Source of the DNA: Helicovermis profundi
GTDB lineage: Bacteria; Bacillota; Clostridia; Peptostreptococcales; Acidaminobacteraceae
NCBI RefSeq assembly: GCF_033097505.1
Contig: NZ_AP028654.1
Coordinates: 1,508,001 to 1,572,000, forward strand
DNA: 64,000 bases
Direction of reading: 5' to 3'
Part shown: one piece after another, positions 19,129 to 28,456 of the stretch
How the letters are laid out: each line of letters opens with the position of its first letter
Numbering within the stretch: the first letter of the stretch is position 1
The notes under the pieces: model-generated
What the model was told of the DNA's origin: nothing
Seen by the model: the letters and a program-made list of their open reading frames with translations, nothing else
Databases searched by the model: none
Made by a program: the position numbers and the translations under genes

Positions 19129-19147
19129 CATAATCATATTATGTTAA
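19125..19147 (+). other. Perfect inverted repeat between oapA and dxs
   Basis: TTAACATAAT and ATTATGTTAA form a ten-pair stem with loop CAT. It overlaps the oapA stop and ends at the dxs ribosome site. No U-run follows, so it is more likely an mRNA processing or stability element, or an operator, than a terminator. Confidence 0.5.
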
Positions 19148-19157
19148 AGAGGTGCTT

Positions 19158-21032
19158 ATGTATAAAATATTAGATAAAGTAAATTCACCTATAGATTTAA
19201 AAAAATTAAATGAAGCTGAGATTTTACGATTATCTGTAGAAATTAGAGAATTTCTTCTTGATACGGTTTCAAAAACAGGCGGACACTTAGCCTCTAACCT
19301 TGGAGTGGTAGAACTTACTATTGCACTTCATTTATCATTTGATTCTCCAAGTGATAGACTTATATGGGACGTTGGTCATCAAAGTTATATTCACAAAATT
19401 TTAACTGGGAGAAAAAGCGAATTCTGTTCTTTAAGAAAATTAAATGGTATGAGTGGATTCCTAAAAATAAATGATAATGAACATGATATTTTTGGTGCAG
19501 GTCATAGTTCCACATCAATTTCAGCAGCATATGGTGTTGCTTGTGCAAGAACAATAAAAAATGAAAAATTCAATGTCGTAGCAATAATAGGAGATGGCGC
19601 TTTAACTGGTGGAATGGCATTTGAAGCTCTTAATAATATTGGACATACTAACGAAAATGTGATTATCGTACTAAACGATAATGAAATGTCAATAAGCGAA
19701 AACATTGGTGGTGTTTCTAAATATTTATCGAAACTTAGAACAAACAAAAAATATTTTATTGTCAAAAATAAAGCGCATAGTATCTTAGATAAGGCAAATG
19801 GCTTTGGCACAAAACTAACAAATGGAATTAAAACTATAAAAGGAAGTATAAAATATTTATTTGTACCTGGTATTTTCTTTGAAGACCTTGGTATAACATA
19901 TATTGGTCCAATAGATGGGCATAACATGAAGGAACTTAGCGATTCTTTTGCAAGAGCAAAAAATGTAGAGGGACCAGTACTAGTTCATGTTATTACAAAA
20001 AAAGGAAAAGGGTATTTGCCAGCAGAAAATTCTCCTGATCTTTATCACGGTGTAGGAACTTTTGACAGAAATAAAGGAATAGTGAAAAAGAATAGTATTA
20101 CTTTTTCTACTGTATTAGGGGAATCGTTAGTAAATTGTGCAAGACTAAATGAAAAAGTTCTTGCATTAACTGCAGCTATGCCTACAGGAACAGGATTAAC
20201 AAATTTTAAGAATACATTTCCAAAGAGATATATTGACGTAGGTATAGCAGAACAACATGCTGTTACAGCATCAGCAGGTCTTGCAATAGAAGGCTTAATT
20301 CCGGTATTTGCTGTCTATTCAACATTTTTACAACGTGCTTATGATCAAATTGTACATGATGTTTGTCTTCAAAATTTAAAAGTGATTTTCGCAATTGACC
20401 GTTCTGGTGTTGTTGGTGCTGATGGAGAGACACATAATGGTATTTTTGATATTGCATATTTATCGCACATTCCAAATATAACAATTCTTGTTCCTAGGGA
20501 TGGTGATAATCTTTCTTTAATGCTTGATTATGCAGTTAATGTACATGAAGGTCCAATAGCAATTAGATATCCGAGATCAACTACAACTTTCAATAAAAAT
20601 ATTGATAGCTTGAATTTACAACCTAGAATTCTTAGACAAGGAAGTGATGGGGTTATTTTTGCTATTGGTAATATGATAGAAGTTGCATGTTTAGCTTCTA
20701 AGAAACTTCAAGAAGAGAATATATTTATTAGGGTTGTTGAAATGCCAAGAATAAAACCACTTGATGAGAAACTTGTTCTTGAATATACTAGTAATATTGA
20801 TAATGTATTTACTATTGAAGATCATGTCGTTAAATCTGGATTTGGTGATATTATTTTAGATACGCTAGTAAAAAATAATGTTAAGTTTTCAAATTTTAAT
20901 AAATTTGGATATCCAGATAAATTTATTGAACATGGATCAATTGAAGAGATTCATAAAATATATGGATTGACAGAAGACTATGTATATAATTATATTTATA
21001 AGGTAATTAGGAGAAAAGATGGCGAAAATTAG
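19158..21032 (+). CDS. dxs: 1-deoxy-D-xylulose-5-phosphate synthase
   Basis: This is the first enzyme of the MEP isoprenoid pathway, joining pyruvate and glyceraldehyde 3-phosphate with thiamine diphosphate. It is 624 residues: ThDP motif GDGALTGGMAFEALNN, LNDNEMSISENIGG, GPIDGHN, the catalytic AEQHAVTASAGLA, the FLQRAYDQIVHDVCLQ segment and a C-terminal transketolase domain. ATG at 19158 follows AAAGAGGTG; a GTG at 19152 lies inside that ribosome site. It overlaps tlyA by 14 bases. Confidence 0.97.
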   Translation: MYKILDKVNSPIDLKKLNEAEILRLSVEIREFLLDTVSKTGGHLASNLGVVELTIALHLSFDSPSDRLIWDVGHQSYIHKILTGRKSEFCSLRKLNGMSGFLKINDNEHDIFGAGHSSTSISAAYGVACARTIKNEKFNVVAIIGDGALTGGMAFEALNNIGHTNENVIIVLNDNEMSISENIGGVSKYLSKLRTNKKYFIVKNKAHSILDKANGFGTKLTNGIKTIKGSIKYLFVPGIFFEDLGITYIGPIDGHNMKELSDSFARAKNVEGPVLVHVITKKGKGYLPAENSPDLYHGVGTFDRNKGIVKKNSITFSTVLGESLVNCARLNEKVLALTAAMPTGTGLTNFKNTFPKRYIDVGIAEQHAVTASAGLAIEGLIPVFAVYSTFLQRAYDQIVHDVCLQNLKVIFAIDRSGVVGADGETHNGIFDIAYLSHIPNITILVPRDGDNLSLMLDYAVNVHEGPIAIRYPRSTTTFNKNIDSLNLQPRILRQGSDGVIFAIGNMIEVACLASKKLQEENIFIRVVEMPRIKPLDEKLVLEYTSNIDNVFTIEDHVVKSGFGDIILDTLVKNNVKFSNFNKFGYPDKFIEHGSIEEIHKIYGLTEDYVYNYIYKVIRRKDGEN

Positions 21033-21837
21033 ATTAGATGTTTTATTAGTTGATAAAGGTTACTTTGAATCTAGAGAAAAAGCTAAACGGGCTATTATGT
21101 CAGGAATAATATATATTGAAAATATGAAATTTGATAAAGCAGGAACATTAGTTAAAGAAGATTCTATTATTGATATAAGAGGCAGAAAACTTCCATATGT
21201 ATCACGCGGGGGACTAAAAATCGAAAAAGCAATTAATGATTTTGGCTTATCAATTAATGATAAAGTTTGTATGGATATTGGTGCTTCAACAGGTGGCTTT
21301 ACTGATTGTATGCTTCAAAATGGGGCTAGAAAAGTTTTTTCCGTAGATGTAGGATATGGACAACTTGATTGGAAATTAAGAAATGATAGTAGAGTAGTAA
21401 ATATGGAAAGAACAAACATTCGCTATGTTACTAATGATACCTTAGGCGAAAAACTAGATTTTGTTAGTATTGATGTTTCTTTTATTTCTTTAAAACTTGT
21501 TCTTCCTGTTGCACGTAAGTTACTTAAAGAATCTGGTGATATAATTTTTTTAATAAAGCCTCAATTTGAAGCAGGAAGAGAAAAAGTGAAAAAAAATGGT
21601 GTGGTAAGAGATATTAAAGTTCATAAAGATGTGCTTTTAAAGGTATTAACTATTTCTAATGAACTGGGTTTTAATCTTAAAAACCTTACTTATTCTCCAA
21701 TAAAAGGTCCTAAAGGTAATATAGAATTTCTTGCATTTTGCTCACTTAAAGATGATTGTATAGCCTATGATTTAAAACTACTAATAGATAGTGTTACGAG
21801 TGAGGCACATGAACTTTTAAAAAACAAGACTAATTAA
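21019..21837 (+). CDS. tlyA: TlyA-family rRNA 2'-O-methyltransferase
   Basis: This 272-residue protein has an N-terminal S4 RNA-binding domain (IRLDVLLVDKGYFESREKAK) and an FtsJ-like methyltransferase domain with MDIGASTGGFTDCML (SAM loop), SIDVSFISL and LIKPQFEAG. By homology it methylates rRNA ribose (C1409/C1920 in mycobacteria); the hemolysin label of the family is historical. In many relatives a NAD kinase gene follows; here argR comes next. Confidence 0.92.
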   Translation: MAKIRLDVLLVDKGYFESREKAKRAIMSGIIYIENMKFDKAGTLVKEDSIIDIRGRKLPYVSRGGLKIEKAINDFGLSINDKVCMDIGASTGGFTDCMLQNGARKVFSVDVGYGQLDWKLRNDSRVVNMERTNIRYVTNDTLGEKLDFVSIDVSFISLKLVLPVARKLLKESGDIIFLIKPQFEAGREKVKKNGVVRDIKVHKDVLLKVLTISNELGFNLKNLTYSPIKGPKGNIEFLAFCSLKDDCIAYDLKLLIDSVTSEAHELLKNKTN

Positions 21838-21944
21838 GAGATATATAATTAATAAAGGTTTTATTAAATTTATATTGAATTACTAATTATTAGATGCAAT
21901 GTTCATAGTAAATCATAAAATAGATTGTTAACATGGAGGTAATT

Positions 21945-22397
21945 ATGAAATATTCAAGACACTCTGTAATATTAGAATTGATTAAGGAAAACGCAATAGA
22001 AACTCAAGAGGAATTAGCAAATCTTCTGAAAGCAAAAGGCTACAATGTCACTCAAGCTACAGTTTCAAGAGATATTAAAGAATTAAGACTTATTAAAGTA
22101 CTTACTAAAACGGGTTCTTATAAGTATGCAACAATTAATCAAAAAGAAGAAGTTGTATCTGATCGATCTTTAAAATTATTTAAAGACTCTGTACTTGAAA
22201 TTGATACGGCTGGAAATTTTATAGTTATAAAAACTTTAGTAGGAGCTGCTAATGCTGCTGCTGTTGCTATTGATGGATTAGATGTTGAAAAAGTTGTTGG
22301 AACAATAGCTGGAGATGATACAATTTTTATGCTATGCAAAACAGATGAGGATGCAGAGAAAACAATGGAATTTTTTAAAAATTTAATAAATAGGTGA
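21945..22397 (+). CDS. argR: Arginine repressor ArgR/AhrC
   Basis: This hexameric arginine-responsive repressor is 150 residues. The N-terminal winged helix (KYSRHSVILELIKENAIETQ ... VTQATVSRDIKELRL) binds ARG boxes; the C-terminal domain has the arginine-contact GAANAAAVAID and GTIAGDDTIF. ATG at 21945 follows ATGGAGGTAATT; the ATG inside that ribosome site (21933) is not the start. A 107-base gap upstream separates it from tlyA. Confidence 0.95.
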   Translation: MKYSRHSVILELIKENAIETQEELANLLKAKGYNVTQATVSRDIKELRLIKVLTKTGSYKYATINQKEEVVSDRSLKLFKDSVLEIDTAGNFIVIKTLVGAANAAAVAIDGLDVEKVVGTIAGDDTIFMLCKTDEDAEKTMEFFKNLINR

Positions 22398-22401
22398 AGA
22401 C

Positions 22402-24075
22402 ATGATATTTGATCTCAGTATTAAGAATTTTATTTTAATAGATGAAGTAAATTTAGAATTTAAAAATAAGTTTAATATTATTACGGGAGAAACGGGCGCA
22501 GGTAAGTCTATCGTTTTTAAAGCTATTGATATAGTGCTTGGAGCAAAAGCGAATAAAGATTTACTAAAAGATAAAGAAAAAAGTTCATATATTCAAATTT
22601 CTTTTGATATAACTAATAGAGAAAATTTAAGAAATGAATTAGAAGCTCTTGGTTATTCTATCGATGACGATACAATTGTTTTTTCAAGAGAAATAAAACC
22701 AAGTGGTAAAACGATTTCTAGAATTAATTCTTTAGTAACATCGATATCTGTGATTAAATCATTAAGAAATAAGTTAATTGAAATTACAAGTCAAAATGAA
22801 CAACAGAATTTGCTTAAAAAAAATAACCATATTGTTTTTTTAGATAAATTTATAAATGAAAACATAAGTTCAATTCTTTTAGATGTTGAAGCAACATATG
22901 GAGAAATTTTGGAAAAAAGAAAGGCTTTATTAACATTGTCCCTTTCTAATGAAGAAATACAGAGAAATTTAGATGTATGCTTATTTCAGTTAAATGATAT
23001 AGAGGAAGTTGATTTTAAAGAAAATGAAGAAAATATATTGGAAGAAAAATATAATTATATAAAAAACTTTGAAATTATTACAAATACAATTGAAGACACG
23101 AAAGACAAATTGTTTTCAGAAAATGGTGTTATATCGTTGGTTGATTCAGTTAAAAACTCTTTGGTGAAAATAACCAACTACGACACTAAAATTTCGAGCT
23201 TTAATGAGCAAATTGCTAATATATATTTCACACTAGAATCACTAAAATCTGACATTAGAAATTACAGTGATAATTTGACTTATGATAAAGAAGAACTCTT
23301 TAATATTGAAAATAGACTTGATCAAATTAATAAAATAAAACGCAAATATGGAAAAACATTTGAGGATATATTTTTATTTAAACAAAATCTAATTAGCCAA
23401 ATTCAAAATTACCAAACTATTAACGATAGACGTAAAACTATTAATAGAGAGTTAGATGAAAAAAAAGAAATTTATAATGTGCTTGCTACAAAACTTTCAA
23501 ATCTAAGAAAAAAGGGTGCAATTGAGTTTATTAAAAACATTTCTGATGAGCTTTTATCTTTAAATATGAAAAACGTTGTTTTTGATATAAATTTTAAAGT
23601 AAAAGACGAAATATCTAAAAACGGTATTGATGATATAGAATTTTTTATTTCTACTAATCTTGGACAAGCTTTAACTGGGTTATCAAAGATAGTATCTGGC
23701 GGTGAATTATCTAGAATTATGTTGGCGATAAAAACTATTACAAATGATGAAAGTGATGTGCTTACCTTAATCTTTGATGAGATAGATTCTGGTATTAGTG
23801 GGAAAACTGCAGCTGTCGTTGGTAGTAAGATTAATGCGATTTCGAAACGTTTTCAAGTGATAAGTGTAACGCATTTACCACAAATCGCAGTTTTTGCCAA
23901 CAACCATATATACATTGAGAAAAACGAAGAAGAAAATTCCACTTCTGCTAGTGTTAGGTTATTAGAAGATAAGGAAAAAATTAATGAAATTGCTAGAATG
24001 TTAAGCGGCGAGAATGTTACTAGAAATTCAATTATAAATGCAAAGGAACTACTTCAAAATGCTAGAGAAAAGTAA
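22402..24075 (+). CDS. recN: DNA repair protein RecN
   Basis: This is an SMC-like ATPase for double-strand-break repair, 557 residues. Walker A GETGAGKSIV at the N-terminus, a central coiled coil (about 150-360), then the ABC signature SGGELSRIMLAI and Walker B LIFDEIDSGISG, D-loop and VTHLPQIA. It is five bases after argR. spoIVB, which often follows recN in endospore formers, is missing; spo0A follows directly. Confidence 0.96.
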   Translation: MIFDLSIKNFILIDEVNLEFKNKFNIITGETGAGKSIVFKAIDIVLGAKANKDLLKDKEKSSYIQISFDITNRENLRNELEALGYSIDDDTIVFSREIKPSGKTISRINSLVTSISVIKSLRNKLIEITSQNEQQNLLKKNNHIVFLDKFINENISSILLDVEATYGEILEKRKALLTLSLSNEEIQRNLDVCLFQLNDIEEVDFKENEENILEEKYNYIKNFEIITNTIEDTKDKLFSENGVISLVDSVKNSLVKITNYDTKISSFNEQIANIYFTLESLKSDIRNYSDNLTYDKEELFNIENRLDQINKIKRKYGKTFEDIFLFKQNLISQIQNYQTINDRRKTINRELDEKKEIYNVLATKLSNLRKKGAIEFIKNISDELLSLNMKNVVFDINFKVKDEISKNGIDDIEFFISTNLGQALTGLSKIVSGGELSRIMLAIKTITNDESDVLTLIFDEIDSGISGKTAAVVGSKINAISKRFQVISVTHLPQIAVFANNHIYIEKNEEENSTSASVRLLEDKEKINEIARMLSGENVTRNSIINAKELLQNAREK

Positions 24076-24086
24076 ATGGAGGTAAT

Positions 24087-24914
24087 ATGAAAAAAAAATC
24101 AACGGTTTTAGTAGTAGATGACAATATTAATTTTGCTAATCTTTTATCTGAACATATTAATGAGCAAGAAGAATTAGAAGTTGTTTCAACTGCTAAAAAT
24201 GGACTTATTGCTATAGAAAAATTAAGAGAATTTGAACCAGATTTATTAGTACTTGATATAATTATGCCGTATATGGATGGATTAAGTGTTTTAGAAGAAA
24301 TGAACAAGCTAAATTTGAAAAAAAATCCTAAAATAATTGTTCTTTCAGCTGTAGGACAAGATGAAATTACAAGAAATGCTCTAAAATTAGGTGCAGATTT
24401 TTATATTATTAAACCTTTTGATTTTTCGGTTTTCTTAACGAGGGTAAAACAATTGCTTGTTAAAATCGATTCCGAAACTGAAATTATTGAAGACGACGAA
24501 CATGTTTTTTCTAGCAAAATTAAAAAAGAAGAGAACCTAGATATAGTGATTGGTGAATTACTTGATAACATTGGAGTTCCAGCTCATATTAAAGGATACC
24601 ATTATATTAGAGATGCTATAAAATTAATGAATACAGATTTTAACAATACAGGTAAAATAACAACTTTTATATACCCTTCATTAGCTGAAAAATACAATAC
24701 AACTAGCACAAGAGTTGAAAGAGCAATAAGAAATGCTATTGAAATCACAATTGCCAATGGTGAAAAAAAACTAATTAATAAACTTTTTTCAAAACCACTT
24801 GCAAGAAGAAATGGAAAAGTTTCTAATGGTGAATTTATAACAATTGTAGCAGATAAAATAAGAATTGGTAAAAAAATTAAACCCAAACAAAAAGCAGAAA
24901 AAAAGAAAAAATAA
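24087..24914 (+). CDS. spo0A: Stage 0 sporulation response regulator Spo0A
   Basis: This is the master regulator of sporulation and of stationary-phase programmes in Clostridia. It is 275 residues: receiver domain with acidic pocket DD (11-12), phospho-acceptor Asp near residue 57 (LLVLDIIMPYMDG) and Lys near 110 (IIKPF), then the Spo0A DNA-binding domain with IYPSLAEKYNTTSTRVERAI, nearly identical to the canonical recognition helix. The end is Lys-rich and slightly longer than usual. ATG follows GGAGGTAAT. No other sporulation gene is present in the window. Confidence 0.96.
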   Translation: MKKKSTVLVVDDNINFANLLSEHINEQEELEVVSTAKNGLIAIEKLREFEPDLLVLDIIMPYMDGLSVLEEMNKLNLKKNPKIIVLSAVGQDEITRNALKLGADFYIIKPFDFSVFLTRVKQLLVKIDSETEIIEDDEHVFSSKIKKEENLDIVIGELLDNIGVPAHIKGYHYIRDAIKLMNTDFNNTGKITTFIYPSLAEKYNTTSTRVERAIRNAIEITIANGEKKLINKLFSKPLARRNGKVSNGEFITIVADKIRIGKKIKPKQKAEKKKK

Positions 24915-25006
24915 TATAAAGTGAAAGCGAGAAATATATTTACCTACTACAAAATATAATTATGTTAGATTTACCGACACTAATAAATATGATTTGAGTG
25001 ATTTTA

Positions 25007-26197
25007 ATGATAAATGTTATGTTCATAATTACATTGGCACTATTAAATGCCTTCTTTTTTTTATATGCCATTAAAATTACCAACGGTATATATGCTTTTA
25101 ATAAAAGGAAAGATATGTTCTTCTTTTTGATTTTACTCACTTTATTCATAGTGTTTAGAAAAGTTAATTTAACAAATACTATTTTAGTTTATTTCTTAAT
25201 TTTTCTTTCGTTTTTTCTAATCTATAGAACTGAAAAGTGGAGAATATCATTAAGTGTGTTATTAGTGTTTCTCTTTTACATAAAAAGTGCTATTTTTATT
25301 TCTTTTATACATATGGTGCTAAAAAATACTTACTTCAATATTATTAATATTGGTGCTAGTAAAAGCATTTCTATTTCTTTTTTTGTTTTAATAATATTTC
25401 TTATAAGATCTCTTTTGTTTAATATTCTTTATAGAAGAAATATTAACTACTACAAAATGAATAAAATTTTAATGTTTAAAACTATTTTTGTAAATATTGT
25501 TGTATATATAATAAGTTTTTTTATTTATTTTAATGGGTATGTTTTTTTAACAAAAAACTGGTTATTTTTAAGCCAGATTAAAAACATTGCTTCATTTACA
25601 CTTCTTTATGTTTTCCTATATGAAATTGGTTTTTATTATTTACTATTTTTCTCTAATAAGTATGTGCTTGAAAAGATTAAATTTAATTCTGTACTTAAAG
25701 ATTCTACTGAAGACAGTTTAACAGGCGTACTTGCAAGAAAAGCTGGGATAACTTTTCTAAAGAAAAAAGTTAAGTACTCTATTAAGTTTAATAAACCTTT
25801 GACCATATGTTTTGTTGATATAAATAATCTTAAATACGTAAATGATCATTATGGACATAATGAAGGAGATATTTTAATTGAAACAGTAGCAAATTTAATT
25901 AATAGTACTTTAAGAAATGGGGATGCTGTTGCAAGATTAGGCGGGGATGAATTTCTTGTTATTTTTGATAATTGTGATTTAATGAAGGCAAAATTAATCT
26001 GGTCTAGAACAGAAAGTGAGTTTGATTCACTTAATAATAATTCTAATTTTGAATTTATTATTAGTGTAAGTAAAGGGTTTTGTGAATATAATGAAAAAAA
26101 GCATATATCTATTAAGTCTTTTATAGAAAAGGCTGATCAGGAAATGTACAAAAATAAAAGAATGACAAAATTAAAAATGAAATTTGATAGAAAATAG
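25007..26197 (+). CDS. Membrane diguanylate cyclase (GGDEF)
   Basis: About six or seven hydrophobic segments fill residues 1-220, followed by a GGDEF domain (about 235-390). The active-site loop RLGGDEFLVIF is intact and an RxxD inhibitory site (RNGD) sits five residues before it, so it should make c-di-GMP with product inhibition. The membrane part is an unrecognised sensor. ATG at 25007 sits after GAGTG; a GTG at 24998 is the alternative. A TATAAT at 24953-24958 lies in the 92-base gap after spo0A. Confidence 0.85.
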   Translation: MINVMFIITLALLNAFFFLYAIKITNGIYAFNKRKDMFFFLILLTLFIVFRKVNLTNTILVYFLIFLSFFLIYRTEKWRISLSVLLVFLFYIKSAIFISFIHMVLKNTYFNIINIGASKSISISFFVLIIFLIRSLLFNILYRRNINYYKMNKILMFKTIFVNIVVYIISFFIYFNGYVFLTKNWLFLSQIKNIASFTLLYVFLYEIGFYYLLFFSNKYVLEKIKFNSVLKDSTEDSLTGVLARKAGITFLKKKVKYSIKFNKPLTICFVDINNLKYVNDHYGHNEGDILIETVANLINSTLRNGDAVARLGGDEFLVIFDNCDLMKAKLIWSRTESEFDSLNNNSNFEFIISVSKGFCEYNEKKHISIKSFIEKADQEMYKNKRMTKLKMKFDRK

Positions 26198-26221
26198 AAC
26201 TAAGCTATTTGTCCTATTTTT

Positions 26222-26246
26222 AAAGAAAAAAATCTTTATTTTTTTT
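26222..26246 (+). terminator. Weak terminator after the GGDEF gene
   Basis: AAAGA / TCTTT, only five pairs, closes a six-A loop and is followed by A and eight T. The stem is short; the U-run is good. A TATAAT at 26258-26263 just downstream may be the -10 of the recombinase gene. Confidence 0.4.
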
Positions 26247-26292
26247 AAATTTAGAGATATAATGTTATATATAGAATATTAAAGGGGTAAAT

Positions 26293-27180
26293 ATGAATAA
26301 TATTGATGTAAATTATTATATTAATTATTTAAAGAATGATAGAAAATTGTCTGAAAGTACTGTAAAATCATATTCAAGAGATTTACGACTGTTCACGCAA
26401 TATTGTAGTGATAATATTAAAAAGGATATACTTAGTATATCAAAGTCTGATATTATTATTTACACTATATATTTGGAGAATATTAGAAAATCAAATTCCA
26501 CTATTTTAAGGAATCTAGCATCACTTCGAAATTTTTACTCATATTTATTACTAAATAATAAGATATCTGAAAGTCCTGCAAATGATATTACAATTAAAAA
26601 AAGTCAAGCAAAAGCACCAGAGATATTGTCTTTACAAGAAGTGGATACATTATTTAAACAGCCTAATGTTGAAACTAATATTGGTTCACGTGATAAAGCG
26701 ATGCTTGAACTAATTTATGCTACTGGTATTAAAGTTACTGAACTAACTTCACTTAACATTGATGATATAAATTTTGATTATGGTTATTTGAGATGCAAAG
26801 GAAAAAAAACAGAAGATCGTATAATTCCTGTTGGTTCTGTTGCTATAGGTTCACTTAAAGAATATATTCTAAAACATAGAAATACGCTTATAAAAAAAGA
26901 TGATGAAGCGATGTTTTTAAATTATTCAGGTTCTAGAATTAGTAGACAAGGCTTTTGGAAAATTTTAAGGAAGCATTCGTCAAGTGCAAATTTAAATAAA
27001 AATGTAACACCATTTACATTAAGACATTCTTTTGCTGTGCATTTAATTCAAAATGGAGCTGATCTTAAATCTGTTCAAGAATTATTAGGTCATCAAGATG
27101 TTTCTACTACACAAATGTACCTCAAATTAAATAAAAATAGCTTAAGAGAAATCTACGATAAAACGCATCCTAGGGCCTAA
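26293..27180 (+). CDS. xerD: Xer-type tyrosine recombinase with altered active-site residues
   Basis: This 295-residue protein has the SAM-like core-binding domain (1-90) and the tyrosine recombinase catalytic domain. The C-terminal TLRHSFAVHLIQNGAD, LLGHQDVSTTQMY with Arg, His and the nucleophilic Tyr are intact. Two catalytic positions differ from XerC/D: the first Arg (normally ATGLRVSEL) is Lys in ATGIKVTEL, and the His of P-H-x-L-R-H is Phe in TPFTLRH. It lies upstream of deoB, where xerD sits in many Clostridia. Orthology to XerD is likely by context, but activity is doubtful. Confidence 0.8.
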   Translation: MNNIDVNYYINYLKNDRKLSESTVKSYSRDLRLFTQYCSDNIKKDILSISKSDIIIYTIYLENIRKSNSTILRNLASLRNFYSYLLLNNKISESPANDITIKKSQAKAPEILSLQEVDTLFKQPNVETNIGSRDKAMLELIYATGIKVTELTSLNIDDINFDYGYLRCKGKKTEDRIIPVGSVAIGSLKEYILKHRNTLIKKDDEAMFLNYSGSRISRQGFWKILRKHSSSANLNKNVTPFTLRHSFAVHLIQNGADLKSVQELLGHQDVSTTQMYLKLNKNSLREIYDKTHPRA

Positions 27181-27190
27181 GTGGCTCTTT
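27172..27190 (+). terminator. Possible terminator overlapping the xerD stop codon
   Basis: AGGGCC / GGCTCT (six pairs, one G-U) with loop TAAGT, then TTTTATGTTTT. The stop codon forms part of the loop. Short, moderately convincing. Confidence 0.4.
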
Positions 27191-27247
27191 TATGTTTTAT
27201 AATAATATATAGAGAGAATGGGAAAATAATTAAAAGGAGTTGATGTA

Positions 27248-28420
27248 ATGATTAACAGAGTTGTGATTTTTATTATGGATAGTGTTGGTATTGGTGCATT
27301 ACCTGATTCAGAGAAATTTGGTGATATTGGTGTAAACACTTTTGGAAATATTATAAAAAAATTTCCAGATATTAATATTAAAAATCTAAAAAAGCTTGGA
27401 CTTGGTAATATTGATGAATTTGATGTAATTGAAAAAGAAGAAAAGCCAATTGGATCATTTGGTAGATCTATGGAAGTTTCAAATGGTAAAGATACAACAA
27501 CAGGCCACTGGGAGATTTCGGGGCTGAGAATTGATGAACCTTTTCAAACTTACCCTAATGGTTTTCCTAGTGAAGTTATTGAAGAATTTGAAAATAAAAC
27601 TGGAAGAAAAATTTTATGTAATAAACCTGCGTCTGGAACTGTAATTCTTGAAGAACTTGGTGAAGAACATATGAAGACAGGCAAGCCAATTGTTTACACT
27701 TCAGCAGATAGTGTTTTTCAAATTGCAGCTCACGAAGAGATTATTCCACTTGAAGAACTTTATAAAATGTGTGAAATTGCACGTGAAATATTAAGGGGAA
27801 AAAATCAAGTTGCAAGAGTAATAGCAAGACCTTTTATTGGAAAAGTTGGTGCATTTGAAAGAACGCCGAATAGACATGATTATTCACTTGATCCTTTTGG
27901 AAAAACTGTACTAGATATTGCAAAAGAAGCAGGATATGATGTTCAGGCTGTCGGTAAAATTGTAGATATATTTAATGGACATGGAATAACAGAAAGCGTT
28001 CATACCGTGAGTAATATGGACGGAATTGATAAAACTATTGAATATTTAAATACTGATTCAAAAGGAATCATATTTTCAAATTTAGTTGATTTTGATGCGA
28101 AATATGGGCATAGAAGAAATGTAAAAGGCTACAAGGAAGCAATTGAGGCGTTAGATGAAAGAATACCAGAGATATTATCTGCCTTAAAAGATAATGATAT
28201 GATTATTTTTACAGCTGATCATGGAAATGATCCTACTTATAAGGGAACTGATCATACTAGAGAACATATACCTCTATTAATTTACGGTAAAAATATTAAG
28301 GCTGGTGTAAATATAGGTACAAGAAAAACATTTGCAGATATTGCTGCTACAATTTCTGATGTTTTAAATATAGATAAAACTCCTTATGGAGAAAGTTTTA
28401 AGTCACTTATAGTTGAATAA
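27248..28420 (+). CDS. deoB: Phosphopentomutase
   Basis: It interconverts (deoxy)ribose 1- and 5-phosphate. It is 390 residues, with the two-metal alkaline-phosphatase-type core: MDSVGIGALPD, the phospho-Thr loop GKDTTTGHWE, the cap domain, and TADHGNDPTYKGTDHTREH with the metal-binding Asp and His residues. It starts the deoB-punA-pdp nucleoside salvage operon behind AAAAGGAGTTG. Confidence 0.97.
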   Translation: MINRVVIFIMDSVGIGALPDSEKFGDIGVNTFGNIIKKFPDINIKNLKKLGLGNIDEFDVIEKEEKPIGSFGRSMEVSNGKDTTTGHWEISGLRIDEPFQTYPNGFPSEVIEEFENKTGRKILCNKPASGTVILEELGEEHMKTGKPIVYTSADSVFQIAAHEEIIPLEELYKMCEIAREILRGKNQVARVIARPFIGKVGAFERTPNRHDYSLDPFGKTVLDIAKEAGYDVQAVGKIVDIFNGHGITESVHTVSNMDGIDKTIEYLNTDSKGIIFSNLVDFDAKYGHRRNVKGYKEAIEALDERIPEILSALKDNDMIIFTADHGNDPTYKGTDHTREHIPLLIYGKNIKAGVNIGTRKTFADIAATISDVLNIDKTPYGESFKSLIVE

Positions 28421-28456
28421 TATAAATATAAGGTAAAAAAAATTACGGAGGAAACA

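Noticed and set aside
21838-21944. ARG boxes upstream of argR
   Set aside because: The gap is AT-rich and no convincing pair of ARG-box half sites could be distinguished from background by eye.
26293-27180. Recombinase taken as evidence of a mobile element
   Set aside because: Its position upstream of deoB-punA-pdp is a normal chromosomal location for a Xer protein, and no attachment-site repeats or cargo genes flank it.
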